This document shows positions 44,792 to 54,308 of a stretch of DNA of 64,000 nt, piece after piece; the stretch's first letter is position 1, and each line of letters begins with the position of its first letter. Source of the stretch: Parasutterella excrementihominis YIT 11859 (GTDB lineage: Bacteria; Pseudomonadota; Gammaproteobacteria; Burkholderiales; Burkholderiaceae_F); assembly GCF_000205025.1 (NCBI RefSeq), contig NZ_GL883687.1, positions 62,001 through 126,000 on the forward strand. The letters run 5' to 3'. The notes beneath the pieces are model-generated. The model was not told the origin of the DNA, did not search any database, and was given only the letters and a program-made list of their open reading frames with translations. A program made the position numbers and the translations under genes.

Positions 44792-46249
44792 TTGAGCGCA
44801 AACAATCCTTCTTCTCAGCTTCACGACCCTGATTATGACGTCGCAGTAAGAGACCCTGAGGCAGCAGCCCGGGGGCTGGCGCTTGTGCAGCAGCTGCTTG
44901 ACGAAGGGGAAGATGCGGCTGACCGCAAAGATCTAAAGGTCGGCGAAGAGATCAAAAAAGAGCTTCGCGATACTCTGTCGGAACTGCACCCTGCCGATAT
45001 CGCCTACATTCTGGAAGCCCTTCCGCTCGATGAACGTCTCATCGTTTGGGACTGCGTGCGCTCCGGACGCGACGGCGAAATTTTGGTTGAAGTCAATGAA
45101 GGTGTTCGAGAAACCTTGATTGACGCCATGAACCGCGATGAGTTGGTGGACGCTGTCGAAAGCTTGGACACCGACGAAATCGCCGACTTAGTCGAAGACT
45201 TGCCGCCGGACGTTGTGGCCGAAGTTCAGGAAGGTCTGTCGCACGAAGAAAGAGCTCAGCTGCGCGCGGCCATGAGCTATCCGGAAGATACGGTCGGTGC
45301 CCGTATGGACTTCGAAATCGTATCGATCCGTCAGGAAGTCACGCTCGATATCGTGCTTCGTTATCTTCGCCGCTTAAAGAAACTCCCCGACCATACCGAC
45401 CAGGTATTTGTGATTGACCGAGAAGAACGTCTCATGGGTACGCTGCCTGTTGACCGTATTCTGACGCATTATCCGGAGGATGCCGTTAAAGACGTCATGC
45501 TCACGGAGGTTTTACGACTGTCTCCGCTGGAAGATGTCAGTGACGCAGCACAGGCCTTCGAACGTTACGACTTGGTGAGCGCACCGGTTGTTGACGAGGC
45601 AGGACGTTTGGTCGGACGTCTTACCGTGAACGAAGTGGTGGACGTGATCCGTGAAGAAAGCGATGAAGAGGCTTACGGTGCGGTCGGTTTGGATGACGAT
45701 CAGGATATTTTCGATTCGGTTTGGTCATCTGCGAAAGCCCGCTGGGTCTGGCTCGGTGTGAACCTCTTTACGGCCTTCTTTGCTTCCCGCGTAATTTCCG
45801 CATTCGACGGAACGATTGAAAAGGTTGTTGCATTGGCAGCCTTAATGCCGATTGTCGCGGGTATTGCTGGCAACTCCGGCAACCAGACACTGACACTGCT
45901 GGTCCGTTCCCTTGCTACCGGTCAGATTACCGAAGCCAACCAAAGCGACGTGGTCAAAAAAGAAGTCTTGGTGGCTTTGGTCAATGGTTTTATTTGGGGC
46001 ATTATTGCCGGTCTCTTTACCTGGGGGCTCTACTACGACTCTCCGGACGGCATGAAGCTCGGCTTTACCATGTTCTTGGCCATGATGCTGAATATGCTCA
46101 TGGGCGCGATTGTGGCTATCCTCGTTCCGATTACGCTTAAGAAACTCGGCCGAGATCCGGCCATGGGCGGATCGGTACTCCTGACATTTATTACCGATTC
46201 AGGCGGTTTCTTAATCTTCCTCGGCCTGGCAACCTATATATTCGGATAA
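44792..46249 (+). CDS. mgtE: MgtE-family magnesium transporter
   Basis: A 485-residue Mg2+ channel. The cytosolic N domain (about 60-165, helical MgtE_N repeats), tandem CBS domains (about 175-300) and five C-terminal TM segments (about 325-484) follow the standard order, with GIAGNSGNQTLTLLVRSLATGQI as the pore-helix signature. The start is TTG at 44792, supported by AGGTG 8 bases upstream. Mg2+ binding to the CBS and N domains is known to gate the pore. Confidence 0.94.
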   Translation: MSANNPSSQLHDPDYDVAVRDPEAAARGLALVQQLLDEGEDAADRKDLKVGEEIKKELRDTLSELHPADIAYILEALPLDERLIVWDCVRSGRDGEILVEVNEGVRETLIDAMNRDELVDAVESLDTDEIADLVEDLPPDVVAEVQEGLSHEERAQLRAAMSYPEDTVGARMDFEIVSIRQEVTLDIVLRYLRRLKKLPDHTDQVFVIDREERLMGTLPVDRILTHYPEDAVKDVMLTEVLRLSPLEDVSDAAQAFERYDLVSAPVVDEAGRLVGRLTVNEVVDVIREESDEEAYGAVGLDDDQDIFDSVWSSAKARWVWLGVNLFTAFFASRVISAFDGTIEKVVALAALMPIVAGIAGNSGNQTLTLLVRSLATGQITEANQSDVVKKEVLVALVNGFIWGIIAGLFTWGLYYDSPDGMKLGFTMFLAMMLNMLMGAIVAILVPITLKKLGRDPAMGGSVLLTFITDSGGFLIFLGLATYIFG

Positions 46250-46274
46250 TCAAGACTCAACTTTGAGAATCCGA

Positions 46275-47468
46275 ATGAAAGCAAAAATCTGCGGTTCTTT
46301 ATGTCTACTTTCTGCTGCGGTTCTTTTATCCAATGCGCATGCAGAAACTCCCTCCGACGTTTTGCAAGCGATTCCCCATACAGAAGAGCTTCTCAATGTC
46401 GTTGTAGTCTCACGCCACGGTGTGCGTTCTCCGACTCAATCTGCAGAAAAACTGCACGGTTGGTCGGATAAGAAGTGGTCGGCTTGGCCCGTTGCTCCTG
46501 GATTGCTCACATCTCGCGGTTTTTATCTTGTCAAAGCCACGTGGAAACTCAATCGCAGTCGCGCTCCTTTTACCTACGGGGTCTGCCCGAAGCCGGAAGA
46601 CGTTCAAATCATTGCAGACGTTGATGAACGAACACGCAAAACAGCCGAGGCTTTAAATGAGGGCCTCTATCCGACCTGTGGTTATAAAGTTAAGGTCACG
46701 AGTTCCGAACATTCAGCGATTTTTTCTCCGCTGAAGGCGAAAGTCTGTCGAATTGACTATCCCAAAGAGCTCGAAGAAAAACTCACTCAAAAAGTTGTCG
46801 GGATCAACGAAAAGTTTGCGGCTCAAATGGCTGAGATCTCGAAACTAACGGGACATGAGTTTACCGGGCCGATGCGCGCAAAGGTCAGTAAATATAAAGT
46901 TGGCTTTAAGGGAGCACCGTACGATTGCTCGAGCATTACCGAGATCTTTGCTTTGGAGTGGGGCCAAAATCCTGAAAAGAAGGTCGCTTGGGACCAATTG
47001 GATTGGAACGGAATTCTGCATCTCATGCCGATACGCGTTGCTGTATTTTCTGCGCTTAATCGAGACATGGAAGTTGCTCGTTACAAAGGTTCGGCTTTAG
47101 CGAACAAGATTATTGAGAGCCTCGATCACGGTCCTAAATACACCTATCTTATCGGGCATGACACGAACTTGGCTAACCTCGGCGAAATTTTTGATTTGAA
47201 CTGGAAACTTCCCGGAAGAGATCAGAACGAAAATACGCCGGGCGGTTATCTGACCTTTGAGAAATGGTCCGTTAACGGACAGCCGGAAATCCGTGTGTTT
47301 TATTCGGCGTTATCACCCGAACAAATTCATGCAGAGAGGGTGACTCAGCCAACCGATGATTTCGAGATTCTTCCCCGCGGAACGAAGTTCGATGAATGGA
47401 AGACGACATATGGCCGCAGACTTCAGTCGAACTGTATAGCGGACGACAAGTACGAAAATCGAAAATAA
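46275..47468 (+). CDS. Periplasmic histidine-type acid phosphatase (AppA/Agp-like)
   Basis: A 397-residue exported phosphatase. The signal peptide runs MKAKICGSLCLLSAAVLLSNAHA-E. The catalytic motif VVSRHGVRSPT provides the phosphohistidine, and LIGHDTNLANL is the HD proton-donor motif. Even-numbered cysteines suggest disulfides. Family members are glucose-1-phosphatases, phytases or acid phosphatases; the substrate is not resolved. The in-frame TTG at 46263 is less likely than ATG 46275. Confidence 0.88.
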   Translation: MKAKICGSLCLLSAAVLLSNAHAETPSDVLQAIPHTEELLNVVVVSRHGVRSPTQSAEKLHGWSDKKWSAWPVAPGLLTSRGFYLVKATWKLNRSRAPFTYGVCPKPEDVQIIADVDERTRKTAEALNEGLYPTCGYKVKVTSSEHSAIFSPLKAKVCRIDYPKELEEKLTQKVVGINEKFAAQMAEISKLTGHEFTGPMRAKVSKYKVGFKGAPYDCSSITEIFALEWGQNPEKKVAWDQLDWNGILHLMPIRVAVFSALNRDMEVARYKGSALANKIIESLDHGPKYTYLIGHDTNLANLGEIFDLNWKLPGRDQNENTPGGYLTFEKWSVNGQPEIRVFYSALSPEQIHAERVTQPTDDFEILPRGTKFDEWKTTYGRRLQSNCIADDKYENRK

Positions 47469-47492
47469 TCAGCTGACTTAACTTAGGAATAC

Positions 47493-47533
47493 TCCTGAAA
47501 ATGTATCACGAGATACATTTCAGGAATTTTTTG
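47493..47533 (+). terminator. Terminator after the histidine phosphatase
   Basis: TCCTGAAAATGTATC and GATACATTTCAGGA form a 14-pair stem with one bulged A and an ACGA loop, followed by ATTTTTTG. Confidence 0.92.
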
Positions 47534-47682
47534 TGTATCGGATGATACTGACAGCCGAGGTGTAATTACCGCACAATAACACTTAACAAGACCGCCTTAA
47601 ACCACGATTCAGACGGACTTGATAACAAAAAACACACCGCCGCAAATAGCGGCACTACACTCAAAACACGGAGAAAACAAAC

Positions 47683-49176
47683 ATGAAAAAGCTGATTGCT
47701 GTTGCAGTGCTTGCTGCATTCTCTTCTCTTCCTTATGCAGCTGAAAAAGACATCACAACAGACGTCGTCGTGGTCGGTCAGGGTGCCGCCGGTACCGCCG
47801 CCGCATTCGCCGCAGCCGAACAGGGCGCTAAAGTCATCGGCCTTGAAAAGAAAGGCATGGTCGGTGGAACGGGTAACTTCTCCGAAGGTATTTTCGCTGT
47901 AGGTTCCAAGATGCAGCGCGACTACTACATTCCTCTTACCAAAGACGAAGCTTTCAAGAAGATCATGAACTATGGTCACTGGCGCAGCAATGCCCGTCTG
48001 GTTCGTGCCTTCGTCGATAAATCTGCCGATACAGTCGAATGGATGCAGAAACACGGAGTTAAGTTCGAAAAACTGACCACCAACTATCCGGGCGGCCTCT
48101 ACACATGGCATATTTATCAGGGCCGCGGCGCTGGCTGGATTAACGCCCTTCAGAAGAAGGGCAAAGACGAATACGGCATGCAGGTTCTCCTGAACACTCC
48201 TGCTGAAAAACTGATTTTCGGCAAAGACGGCAAAGTTGCCGGCGTTGTTGCTAAAGATAAAGACGGCAATACGCTCAACATCCACGCTAAAGCCGTGATT
48301 ATCGCTACCGGCGGTTTTGCTGACAATCCCGAAATGATGAAGAAGTACACACGCTTCCCGAACACTGACGGTATTGCCCAGACCGGTAAGAACGGTGTCG
48401 GTATCCAGATGGCTTGGTCTGCCGGCGGCGGTAAAGAAGGCTTAGAAGTTCAGCAGTCCTATCGTCCGGGCCCCCGTGCAGTTTCCACAACGAACCATGT
48501 TTCTGCTACTGCCAAACAGCCTCATCTTTGGCTGACTCCGAACGGCGAACGTTTCTGCGACGAAACCATTATGGGCGACTGGCCCGCTGCCGGTAATGCT
48601 CTTGAAAGAATCGGCGGTCAGATGTGGGTTGTCTATGACAACAAGAACCTTGACTCTATGAAGCACGACGGTATTGTCCAAGGTGTCGGCGTTATGGTTC
48701 CGATCGGAGCAAAACTGACTAACTTCGAAAAAGAATGGCCGGCAGCAGAACAGGCAGGCTGGGCTGTTAAAGCTAATACGCTTGACGAACTCGCCAAAAA
48801 GACAGGTATGGATCCTGCCGTCCTGAAAGCCAGTGTTGAACAATACAACAAGGCTGCCGAACAGCGCCATGACGCTCTGTTTGCTAAGGATCCGCAGTAC
48901 ATCTTCCCGGTCAAACAGGGCCCATACTACGCCATCAAGAGTGTAGCGTCCTCTCTGGGAACTCTGGGCGGTATTAAGGTTAACGACCGTCTGCAGGTTG
49001 TCACAGATAAAGACAAGGCTATCCCGAACCTCTACGCAGCCGGTTCCGATGTCGGCGGTATGTACGGTGACTCTTATGACTTGCTAATGGCAGGCTCCAC
49101 AATTGGTTTCGCAGTTAACTCCGGCCGTATCGCTGCTGAAAGCGCCGTTAAAGATCACAACCTTGGCAAAAAATAA
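47683..49176 (+). CDS. Secreted FAD-dependent reductase of the fumarate/urocanate reductase family
   Basis: A 497-residue periplasmic flavoprotein with a Sec signal (MKKLIAVAVLAAFSSLPYA-A) and the FAD loop VVVGQGAAGTAAAFAAAEQGA (about 29-49). Its domain plan is that of the flavocytochrome c flavin subunit, and NGERFCDE fits the G-RF--E motif. The substrate-binding residues of fumarate reductase are changed: the conserved His before the MGG-type turn reads SSLGTLGGI, and the NRLGG-type segment reads YGDSYDLLMAGSTIGF. It has no heme or FMN domain, so a separate cytochrome must reduce it. The acceptor is unknown. Small hairpin GCCGC/GCGGC lies about 30 bases before the ATG. Confidence 0.85.
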   Translation: MKKLIAVAVLAAFSSLPYAAEKDITTDVVVVGQGAAGTAAAFAAAEQGAKVIGLEKKGMVGGTGNFSEGIFAVGSKMQRDYYIPLTKDEAFKKIMNYGHWRSNARLVRAFVDKSADTVEWMQKHGVKFEKLTTNYPGGLYTWHIYQGRGAGWINALQKKGKDEYGMQVLLNTPAEKLIFGKDGKVAGVVAKDKDGNTLNIHAKAVIIATGGFADNPEMMKKYTRFPNTDGIAQTGKNGVGIQMAWSAGGGKEGLEVQQSYRPGPRAVSTTNHVSATAKQPHLWLTPNGERFCDETIMGDWPAAGNALERIGGQMWVVYDNKNLDSMKHDGIVQGVGVMVPIGAKLTNFEKEWPAAEQAGWAVKANTLDELAKKTGMDPAVLKASVEQYNKAAEQRHDALFAKDPQYIFPVKQGPYYAIKSVASSLGTLGGIKVNDRLQVVTDKDKAIPNLYAAGSDVGGMYGDSYDLLMAGSTIGFAVNSGRIAAESAVKDHNLGKK

Positions 49177-49204
49177 TCCTTAGTCAGTACTAAGGACTAG
49201 TAAG

Positions 49205-49228
49205 AAAGCCGCCTTCGGGCGGCTTTTC
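49205..49228 (+). terminator. Terminator after the secreted flavoprotein
   Basis: AAAGCCGCC and GGCGGCTTT form a perfect stem with a TTCG tetraloop, followed by TCT. The convergent DUF1848 gene ends 8 bases on. Confidence 0.9.
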
Positions 49229-49233
49229 TGCAC

Positions 49234-50349
49234 TTAGGCTTCGGGAAAATCTGGAATGAAGATACTTTCGGCCAAAGGATGGTTCTTTCTCCGTTCAAAA
49301 TTTTTGAGAGTTGATTCCGGAGACGTATTTGCATAGCAGTAGACACAGCCGTGGAGACACGTGTTGTACATTCCGATGTCCTTGCTTTTAACGCACCCGC
49401 ATTCTTCTCGCTGTCCCGGATCTTTTTTGATCGTGACGATCTTTTTCATTTCAACCCGATTTGCGTTGAACAGATCTAAGTGATCAAGCTCAAACGGAGT
49501 TCTGGCCGGAGCCTTTGTGAGATAGTCTGTGAGCTCGGGATTTTCGCCGAAAACTTTGAGCATCAGTTCAGCATCGATGCACTTGCTCGGAAGTATTCCG
49601 TGGTGAGACAGATCGAATTTTTCTGCGCAAGCGCAGATCTCCAAGTTCCATCCGCGCTCTTTCCAGTAAGCGCGAATCTTCGAAAGGTATCCGGCGAACT
49701 CTTCGATTTGTTCTGCTGACGGTTCAGCCTCACAGATAGAGGTTGAATCGTATTGAGAGGCAAAGTGCTCAGAGTACTTGAGTAGATTTCTCTGAACCTT
49801 TTTGTAGACCTTGATGTCGATGAAACTAAACACCAGTCGGTTAGTACAGCCTTTGAGTTTTTTGCTGATCTTGAAAATCCTCGTTGCGAGCTCTCTTGGC
49901 GTGAGCGTTTTAGTAAATAGCACTGGATCAAAACGCCAGACGATTCTTTCCGGACCGAGTAAGGAAGCGAGCTCCTTGAAGGTTTGAATCCTGCTTTCTA
50001 GTGACGGTACGTTCGGCTCAAGATTTTCCTGCTGATAGTCATTCAGAGTGAAATGAAAATAGTAATGAACACCGGCGGCATCAAGTTGCGGAAGATACGG
50101 AATCAAAGGCTTCGGATTCTTGGTCCAAAAAACGATGACTTTGGTTTTTTCAAAAGAAACAAAGACCGGTTTCTGGTTGAACGGATTGAACCACTTCACG
50201 TAGCCTCGGCCGCCGTTGAATCGTGTTGCGAACCACTTCGGAAAGTAAGCCGGGATGTCCGTTGAACGGCTGGCAGAGATGATGACCGGAGCGATTGCTT
50301 TCACTGTCGTGCCGTTATCTGTGAGGATTTCGACTTTTTCTGCGGGCAT
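49234..50349 (-). CDS. DUF1848 family protein with C-terminal iron-sulfur-type cysteines
   Basis: A 371-residue cytosolic protein. APVIISASRSTDIPAYFPKWF near the start and VIVFWTKNPKPLIPYL are DUF1848 signatures. The C-terminus has CGCVKSKDIGMYNTCLHGCVYCYAN, a cysteine set like that of radical-SAM spore photoproduct lyase relatives. The biochemical role is not established. Start ATG 50349 fits family N-termini (KVEILTDNGT before the ISASR block); a TTG at 50376 adds 9 residues. It is divergent from the MFS gene. Confidence 0.8.
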   Translation of the reverse strand: MPAEKVEILTDNGTTVKAIAPVIISASRSTDIPAYFPKWFATRFNGGRGYVKWFNPFNQKPVFVSFEKTKVIVFWTKNPKPLIPYLPQLDAAGVHYYFHFTLNDYQQENLEPNVPSLESRIQTFKELASLLGPERIVWRFDPVLFTKTLTPRELATRIFKISKKLKGCTNRLVFSFIDIKVYKKVQRNLLKYSEHFASQYDSTSICEAEPSAEQIEEFAGYLSKIRAYWKERGWNLEICACAEKFDLSHHGILPSKCIDAELMLKVFGENPELTDYLTKAPARTPFELDHLDLFNANRVEMKKIVTIKKDPGQREECGCVKSKDIGMYNTCLHGCVYCYANTSPESTLKNFERRKNHPLAESIFIPDFPEA

Positions 50350-50529
50350 CTTAAGTGTGTTGTTCCGGCTTTTCAAACGAGTTCGATGAGTCAGACTACT
50401 TTACTTTTAAACCTCAAGTTCTTCAACACATCGACTTCGCCGCGGAAGACGAGCTCGCTTCGGAGCCTGACTATTCACACTTCATTCGAATGGCAAATTA
50501 CAATGACCTCGTAATAACAAGAGGACACC

Positions 50530-51720
50530 ATGACACCACTGATAGCCGCGAGACGATATTTTTGGGGAGCTTACAGCTTTTCCACGCTCGGACGATTTGT
50601 TCACGGTATGGCGTTGTCGTGGGTTGTGTGGACTCAAACGCATTCCCCGCTCTGGCTGAGCGCTATTGCTCTACTATCTGCGCTGCCTTCTTTGCCTTTG
50701 GCGCCGGTAGCGGGTTCCATGGCGGATCGTTTCCATCGCCACCATATTCTTTTAATTACACAGACAATTGGCTGTGTCATCGCGGCACTTACAGCGTTCC
50801 TGTCTTTTTTCGGCTACCTCAATCCGTACAACTTAGCTGTGCTGGCATTGATTTTCGGCATTGTGACTTCTATTGACGGTCCGTCTATGCACTCGATGCT
50901 GGTAGAGACCGGTGAGACGGTTTCTCAAGCTGTGGCTCGGCAGTCTTTAGTGATGAATGTGGCGCGATCGATTGCACCGATGGTGGCGGTTTTCATTATT
51001 GAAAGTTTTTCTGCTACCTGGTGTTTCGCGATGAATGCGATCTGCTTCATCCCGATGATCGCCGTGATGGCAGTTGTCAAAATACCGAACCGCACTACGA
51101 GTGAGCAGAGAGAAGAGAGTGTGGGCGTGACTTCTCGTCAGCTTTTCATGACTTATCCTATTCTCCGAGAAGTATTGCCGCAGGTGGCGTGCCTTTCTAT
51201 CTTAGTGATGCCTGCCGTAGCTCTGCTGCCTGCGATTTCTCTGAAAGGCAGCGAATTGATGAGCTTCGGTTCTATGTCCTCAGGTTTAGGTTTCGGCGCG
51301 GTGGCTGCTGCTGTTTTGATGCAGAGAAACCGCCGCATTATTCATCATGTGACGACGGTTTGGACAGGCGGTTGGGTCACGTGTATTGCTTTTGCGGTTC
51401 TTCCTGCTCTGGAGACTGTGACTTCACAGTGGCTCTGTGCTCTGGTAGCCGGAGGCTCACTGACCTTTGCGCTTGCGGCGGCAAATAATCTTGTGCAGTG
51501 CAAGGCGCCGGATATCTACCGCGGGCGTTTCTCGGCGATGTATTTGGCGGTCATGCTCGGACTCGTGCCCGTCGGGCAGCTGATCTTAGGTTTTGCCTCC
51601 GAGCAGTTCACGGCTGTCGTCGCTGTGCGCGCCTGTGCCGTGATCGCCATGGTCCTGATGGTGCTGTTCGCGTTCCTCTTTTCGATATCTAAGGCAGAAG
51701 AAACGGTAGGCCCGGACTAA
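50530..51720 (+). CDS. MFS exporter (EntS/MFS_3-like)
   Basis: A 396-residue, 12-TM major facilitator protein. Residues 60-72 (GSMADRFHRHHIL) carry the MFS loop 2-3 motif, and the layout resembles enterobactin-exporter-type MFS_3 carriers. Substrate unknown. AGAGG lies 6 bases before the ATG. The stop overlaps the convergent stop of the Crp/Fnr gene by 4 bases, with no terminator between. Confidence 0.85.
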   Translation: MTPLIAARRYFWGAYSFSTLGRFVHGMALSWVVWTQTHSPLWLSAIALLSALPSLPLAPVAGSMADRFHRHHILLITQTIGCVIAALTAFLSFFGYLNPYNLAVLALIFGIVTSIDGPSMHSMLVETGETVSQAVARQSLVMNVARSIAPMVAVFIIESFSATWCFAMNAICFIPMIAVMAVVKIPNRTTSEQREESVGVTSRQLFMTYPILREVLPQVACLSILVMPAVALLPAISLKGSELMSFGSMSSGLGFGAVAAAVLMQRNRRIIHHVTTVWTGGWVTCIAFAVLPALETVTSQWLCALVAGGSLTFALAAANNLVQCKAPDIYRGRFSAMYLAVMLGLVPVGQLILGFASEQFTAVVAVRACAVIAMVLMVLFAFLFSISKAEETVGPD

Positions 51721-52409
51721 TCGGTCCACCAGTCGTAGATATTCTCAAACAGTTTGGCTTTAACGTAGACGTTGCGGCCGCTCTTATATAAGAGGTCCTT
51801 GCTGATCCAGTCGGAGAAGATTCGGCTGACTGAAACACGAGTCAGGTTGACCACAGCTCCGTATTGTTCGTTGGTCAAATCCAGCGGAATTCGATTCCAC
51901 ACGGTATCCGAGATCGGAACTTCATAGTTGATCAGCAGAACTTTAAGGAAACGCCTTAGACGTTCGGCTGGTTCCAGTGTGAAGTTGGCGACCATTGCTT
52001 CCAGAGAACACTCTTGTTTCCGGGTGACGTGCGCGGCCTCCTTGGCGGCAAATTCGCTGTTGTTTTTCATTAAATCGGTTAGAACATGCGGCTGCATGAT
52101 GAGCACCTCACAAGGCCCAATGGCTCGGGTAGTAACATTGACCCGATCTCCGGTGATGACGGATAAGTCGCACGCTGAACATCCGGGGATCAATAAGCTT
52201 AAAACACTCGGATGACTTTTGTAACGATCTGCAACATAGTAAGCAGCGGCTCCTCTTGTGATGAGGTAGAGCTTTGACGGCTCACCTTTGCCCTTGAGCA
52301 GATGACCCGGCCGAATAGAGCCGGGAACCCCGTATTTGCGGAATAATTCCTGGGTCTCGGGTAATTCTTTAGGCGGAACCCAGGGGTGGGTTTTGAAAAT
52401 TTGTCGCAT
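51717..52409 (-). CDS. Crp/Fnr-family transcriptional regulator
   Basis: A 230-residue regulator with an N-terminal cNMP-binding-type beta-roll (about 30-125) and a C-terminal helix-turn-helix (about 175-210, TNEQYGAVVNLTRVSVSRIFSDW). Cys residues are present (GCSACDL, near 92-98), but the N-terminal four-cysteine set of oxygen-sensing FNR is absent. The ligand is unknown. With many anaerobic respiratory genes in the window, it may control some of them, but nothing in the sequence ties it to a target. Confidence 0.85.
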   Translation of the reverse strand: MRQIFKTHPWVPPKELPETQELFRKYGVPGSIRPGHLLKGKGEPSKLYLITRGAAAYYVADRYKSHPSVLSLLIPGCSACDLSVITGDRVNVTTRAIGPCEVLIMQPHVLTDLMKNNSEFAAKEAAHVTRKQECSLEAMVANFTLEPAERLRRFLKVLLINYEVPISDTVWNRIPLDLTNEQYGAVVNLTRVSVSRIFSDWISKDLLYKSGRNVYVKAKLFENIYDWWTD

Positions 52410-52530
52410 ATTTAAGTACTTAATGGGTGCATAATCATTTTTGCACTGGCAAGAAGTTTTTAACAGTCAGTCACGTATTAACACCTAGTAAACGATGGAC
52501 AAACGATTCTGTCAAAGGCACCATTACGGG

Positions 52531-53445
52531 ATGACTAAAAACCAGCAGTTTAAAAAACAAACACATAGAGGCGCTTTTTCCGTCCTACGCGCTTGTAAGG
52601 AAGAACCTGTTTTCAAGGGCAAAAAGGTTGCCGCGTCCCTGACGCTGGCCCTGGTTGTTTTATTGGGTCTAGGTTCTCTTGGCTCACAAAGTGCATTAGC
52701 AGTTTCCTCTCCGAAGGTAGCCGCTGATTCTAAAGGTCCTCAGACCGAGCCTCCGTTGAAGGTTAAATCTTTGAGCTACTCCAATTTCGAACGCGAGGAT
52801 TTGACCAAGCCGTTTGAAACCGAGGAGCAGGTCATTGATCGAATGGAAACCAATGCCGCTCGTTTTATTTCCGAGCATTACCGCGTTGACCGCGAAGATG
52901 CTTCTGAAATTGTTGAACAAGCATTTATTTCTGGCAAAAATCACGATGTTGATCCTTTGTTGATTTTGGCAGTTATTGCGACTGAATCCTCTTTTGACCC
53001 GAAGGCCGGCAGCTCTGTCGGTGCGAAAGGTCTGATGCAGGTTCACGCCAAAGTGCATGCCAAACGCTTCAAAGAGTTCGGCGGTCTTAAAGCCGTTCAT
53101 GAAGTGGAAGCCGGAATTGAAGTCGGTACCCAGATTCTTAAAGAATATCTGAATAAGACCGGCTCTCTGAAGGGCGCATTGAAGTACTACGTCGGTGCTG
53201 CTAAGCATTCTCACGACGGCGGGTACAGCCGCAAGGTTCTCTCTATGAGAAACCATCTTCGTCTGGCTGCCAGCGGTCAGGTGGAAGCGGCAAAGATTCA
53301 GGCTCGTGCACCGAGCAAATTCCCTGAAAACTACAGAGATGGTCCGGTTTTTGCAACTTACGGTGCCAATTTGGCCCGTGCGATTACTGAAGGGTACAAG
53401 ACGACTCAGACCTCCGGCTCCGCTGACGGGAACGGATCAGCCTAA
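52531..53445 (+). CDS. Lytic transglycosylase with SLT domain
   Basis: A 304-residue exported or membrane-anchored murein hydrolase. A hydrophobic stretch VAASLTLALVVLLGLGSLGSQ near 32-52 follows a long basic N-terminus, so it could be a signal anchor. The SLT domain has the catalytic Glu in AVIATESSFDPKAGSSVGAKGLMQV. An ATG at 52495 would extend it by 12 residues; neither start has a strong Shine-Dalgarno. It converges on rsmE with only 12 bases between the stops. Confidence 0.85.
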   Translation: MTKNQQFKKQTHRGAFSVLRACKEEPVFKGKKVAASLTLALVVLLGLGSLGSQSALAVSSPKVAADSKGPQTEPPLKVKSLSYSNFEREDLTKPFETEEQVIDRMETNAARFISEHYRVDREDASEIVEQAFISGKNHDVDPLLILAVIATESSFDPKAGSSVGAKGLMQVHAKVHAKRFKEFGGLKAVHEVEAGIEVGTQILKEYLNKTGSLKGALKYYVGAAKHSHDGGYSRKVLSMRNHLRLAASGQVEAAKIQARAPSKFPENYRDGPVFATYGANLARAITEGYKTTQTSGSADGNGSA

Positions 53446-53457
53446 TCGCATGGCGGC

Positions 53458-54168
53458 TTAGCGAAAGTCACCCCACAAAGTTTGAGCAAACGAAGCGGCA
53501 GCAAGAGCTGCCGTTTCTGTTCTTAGGACTCTGTTGCCGAGTTTGCAGCTGTAAAATCCGCTTTCTATTAGGGTATTAATTTCTTTCGGAGATAAGCCGC
53601 CTTCAGGCCCCACGGCGAATGTGACCGCTGTCGGAGTGTCAGGAGAATCGTAAGTCTTTCCGATCGGGCTCAGGACGAATTTCAAGCCTTCGGCGTGAGC
53701 TGCGGCATCTTTCAAACTGCTGCAGAACCGAATATTCGGAAGATAGTTTTCTCCGCATTGTTGACACGCAGAGACGGCAATTTTGTTCCAACGCTCAACT
53801 CGCTTCACTGCTTTTTCGCAGGTCAAGCGCACTTCGCCGCGCTCGGACGGAAAAACAGCGATCTCCGCATAACCGAGCTCGCAAGCCTTTTCAATAATCC
53901 AATCCATTTTCTCGTTGGCAACCAACGCCTGCATGAGAACAAGCTTAAGTCCTCTCGGCTGCATGATGACTTCCTGTGGAATCACTTCTGCGAAATCCGT
54001 TGCAAAACGAATCGTTCCTTTAACAGCACAGCCTTTTCCGTTGAACACTTCGACTGCGTCACCTTGTCTCATGCGCAGAACCCGCATTGCGTGATGGACG
54101 GCCTCCGGCGGCAGAACAAGAGGTGCTTCGGTGTCAGCGGATTCAAAAAAATAGTAAAAGCGGGGCAT
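53458..54168 (-). CDS. rsmE: 16S rRNA (uracil1498-N3)-methyltransferase
   Basis: SPOUT-class enzyme that methylates U1498 of 16S rRNA. 236 residues. PRFYYFF at the start, an OB-like RNA-binding part with HHAMRVLRMRQGDAVEVFNGKG, and the knot motif VGPEGGLSPKEI with LGNRVLRTETAALAA at the end are diagnostic. It is divergent from tkt. Confidence 0.95.
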   Translation of the reverse strand: MPRFYYFFESADTEAPLVLPPEAVHHAMRVLRMRQGDAVEVFNGKGCAVKGTIRFATDFAEVIPQEVIMQPRGLKLVLMQALVANEKMDWIIEKACELGYAEIAVFPSERGEVRLTCEKAVKRVERWNKIAVSACQQCGENYLPNIRFCSSLKDAAAHAEGLKFVLSPIGKTYDSPDTPTAVTFAVGPEGGLSPKEINTLIESGFYSCKLGNRVLRTETAALAAASFAQTLWGDFR

Positions 54169-54308
54169 GTTTTGTTAAAAGTGCTTTCAGAGAAAAACAA
54201 AATGATAAAGCAATTGTCGGATTATTAAGGAAAATAAGGAGGGTTTTTCGGCTAAACGGCTGATTTCGATAAGGGTTCAGAGTTGGTAGAATTACAGGTA
54301 TTCTCAAG

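Noticed and set aside
50355-50876. 173-codon rightward frame across the DUF1848/MFS divergent promoter
   Set aside because: Its first 55 codons look protein-like (acidic, ending RMANYNDLVITRG), but the frame runs on into the MFS gene in another register, begins without a ribosome-binding site and matches no family.
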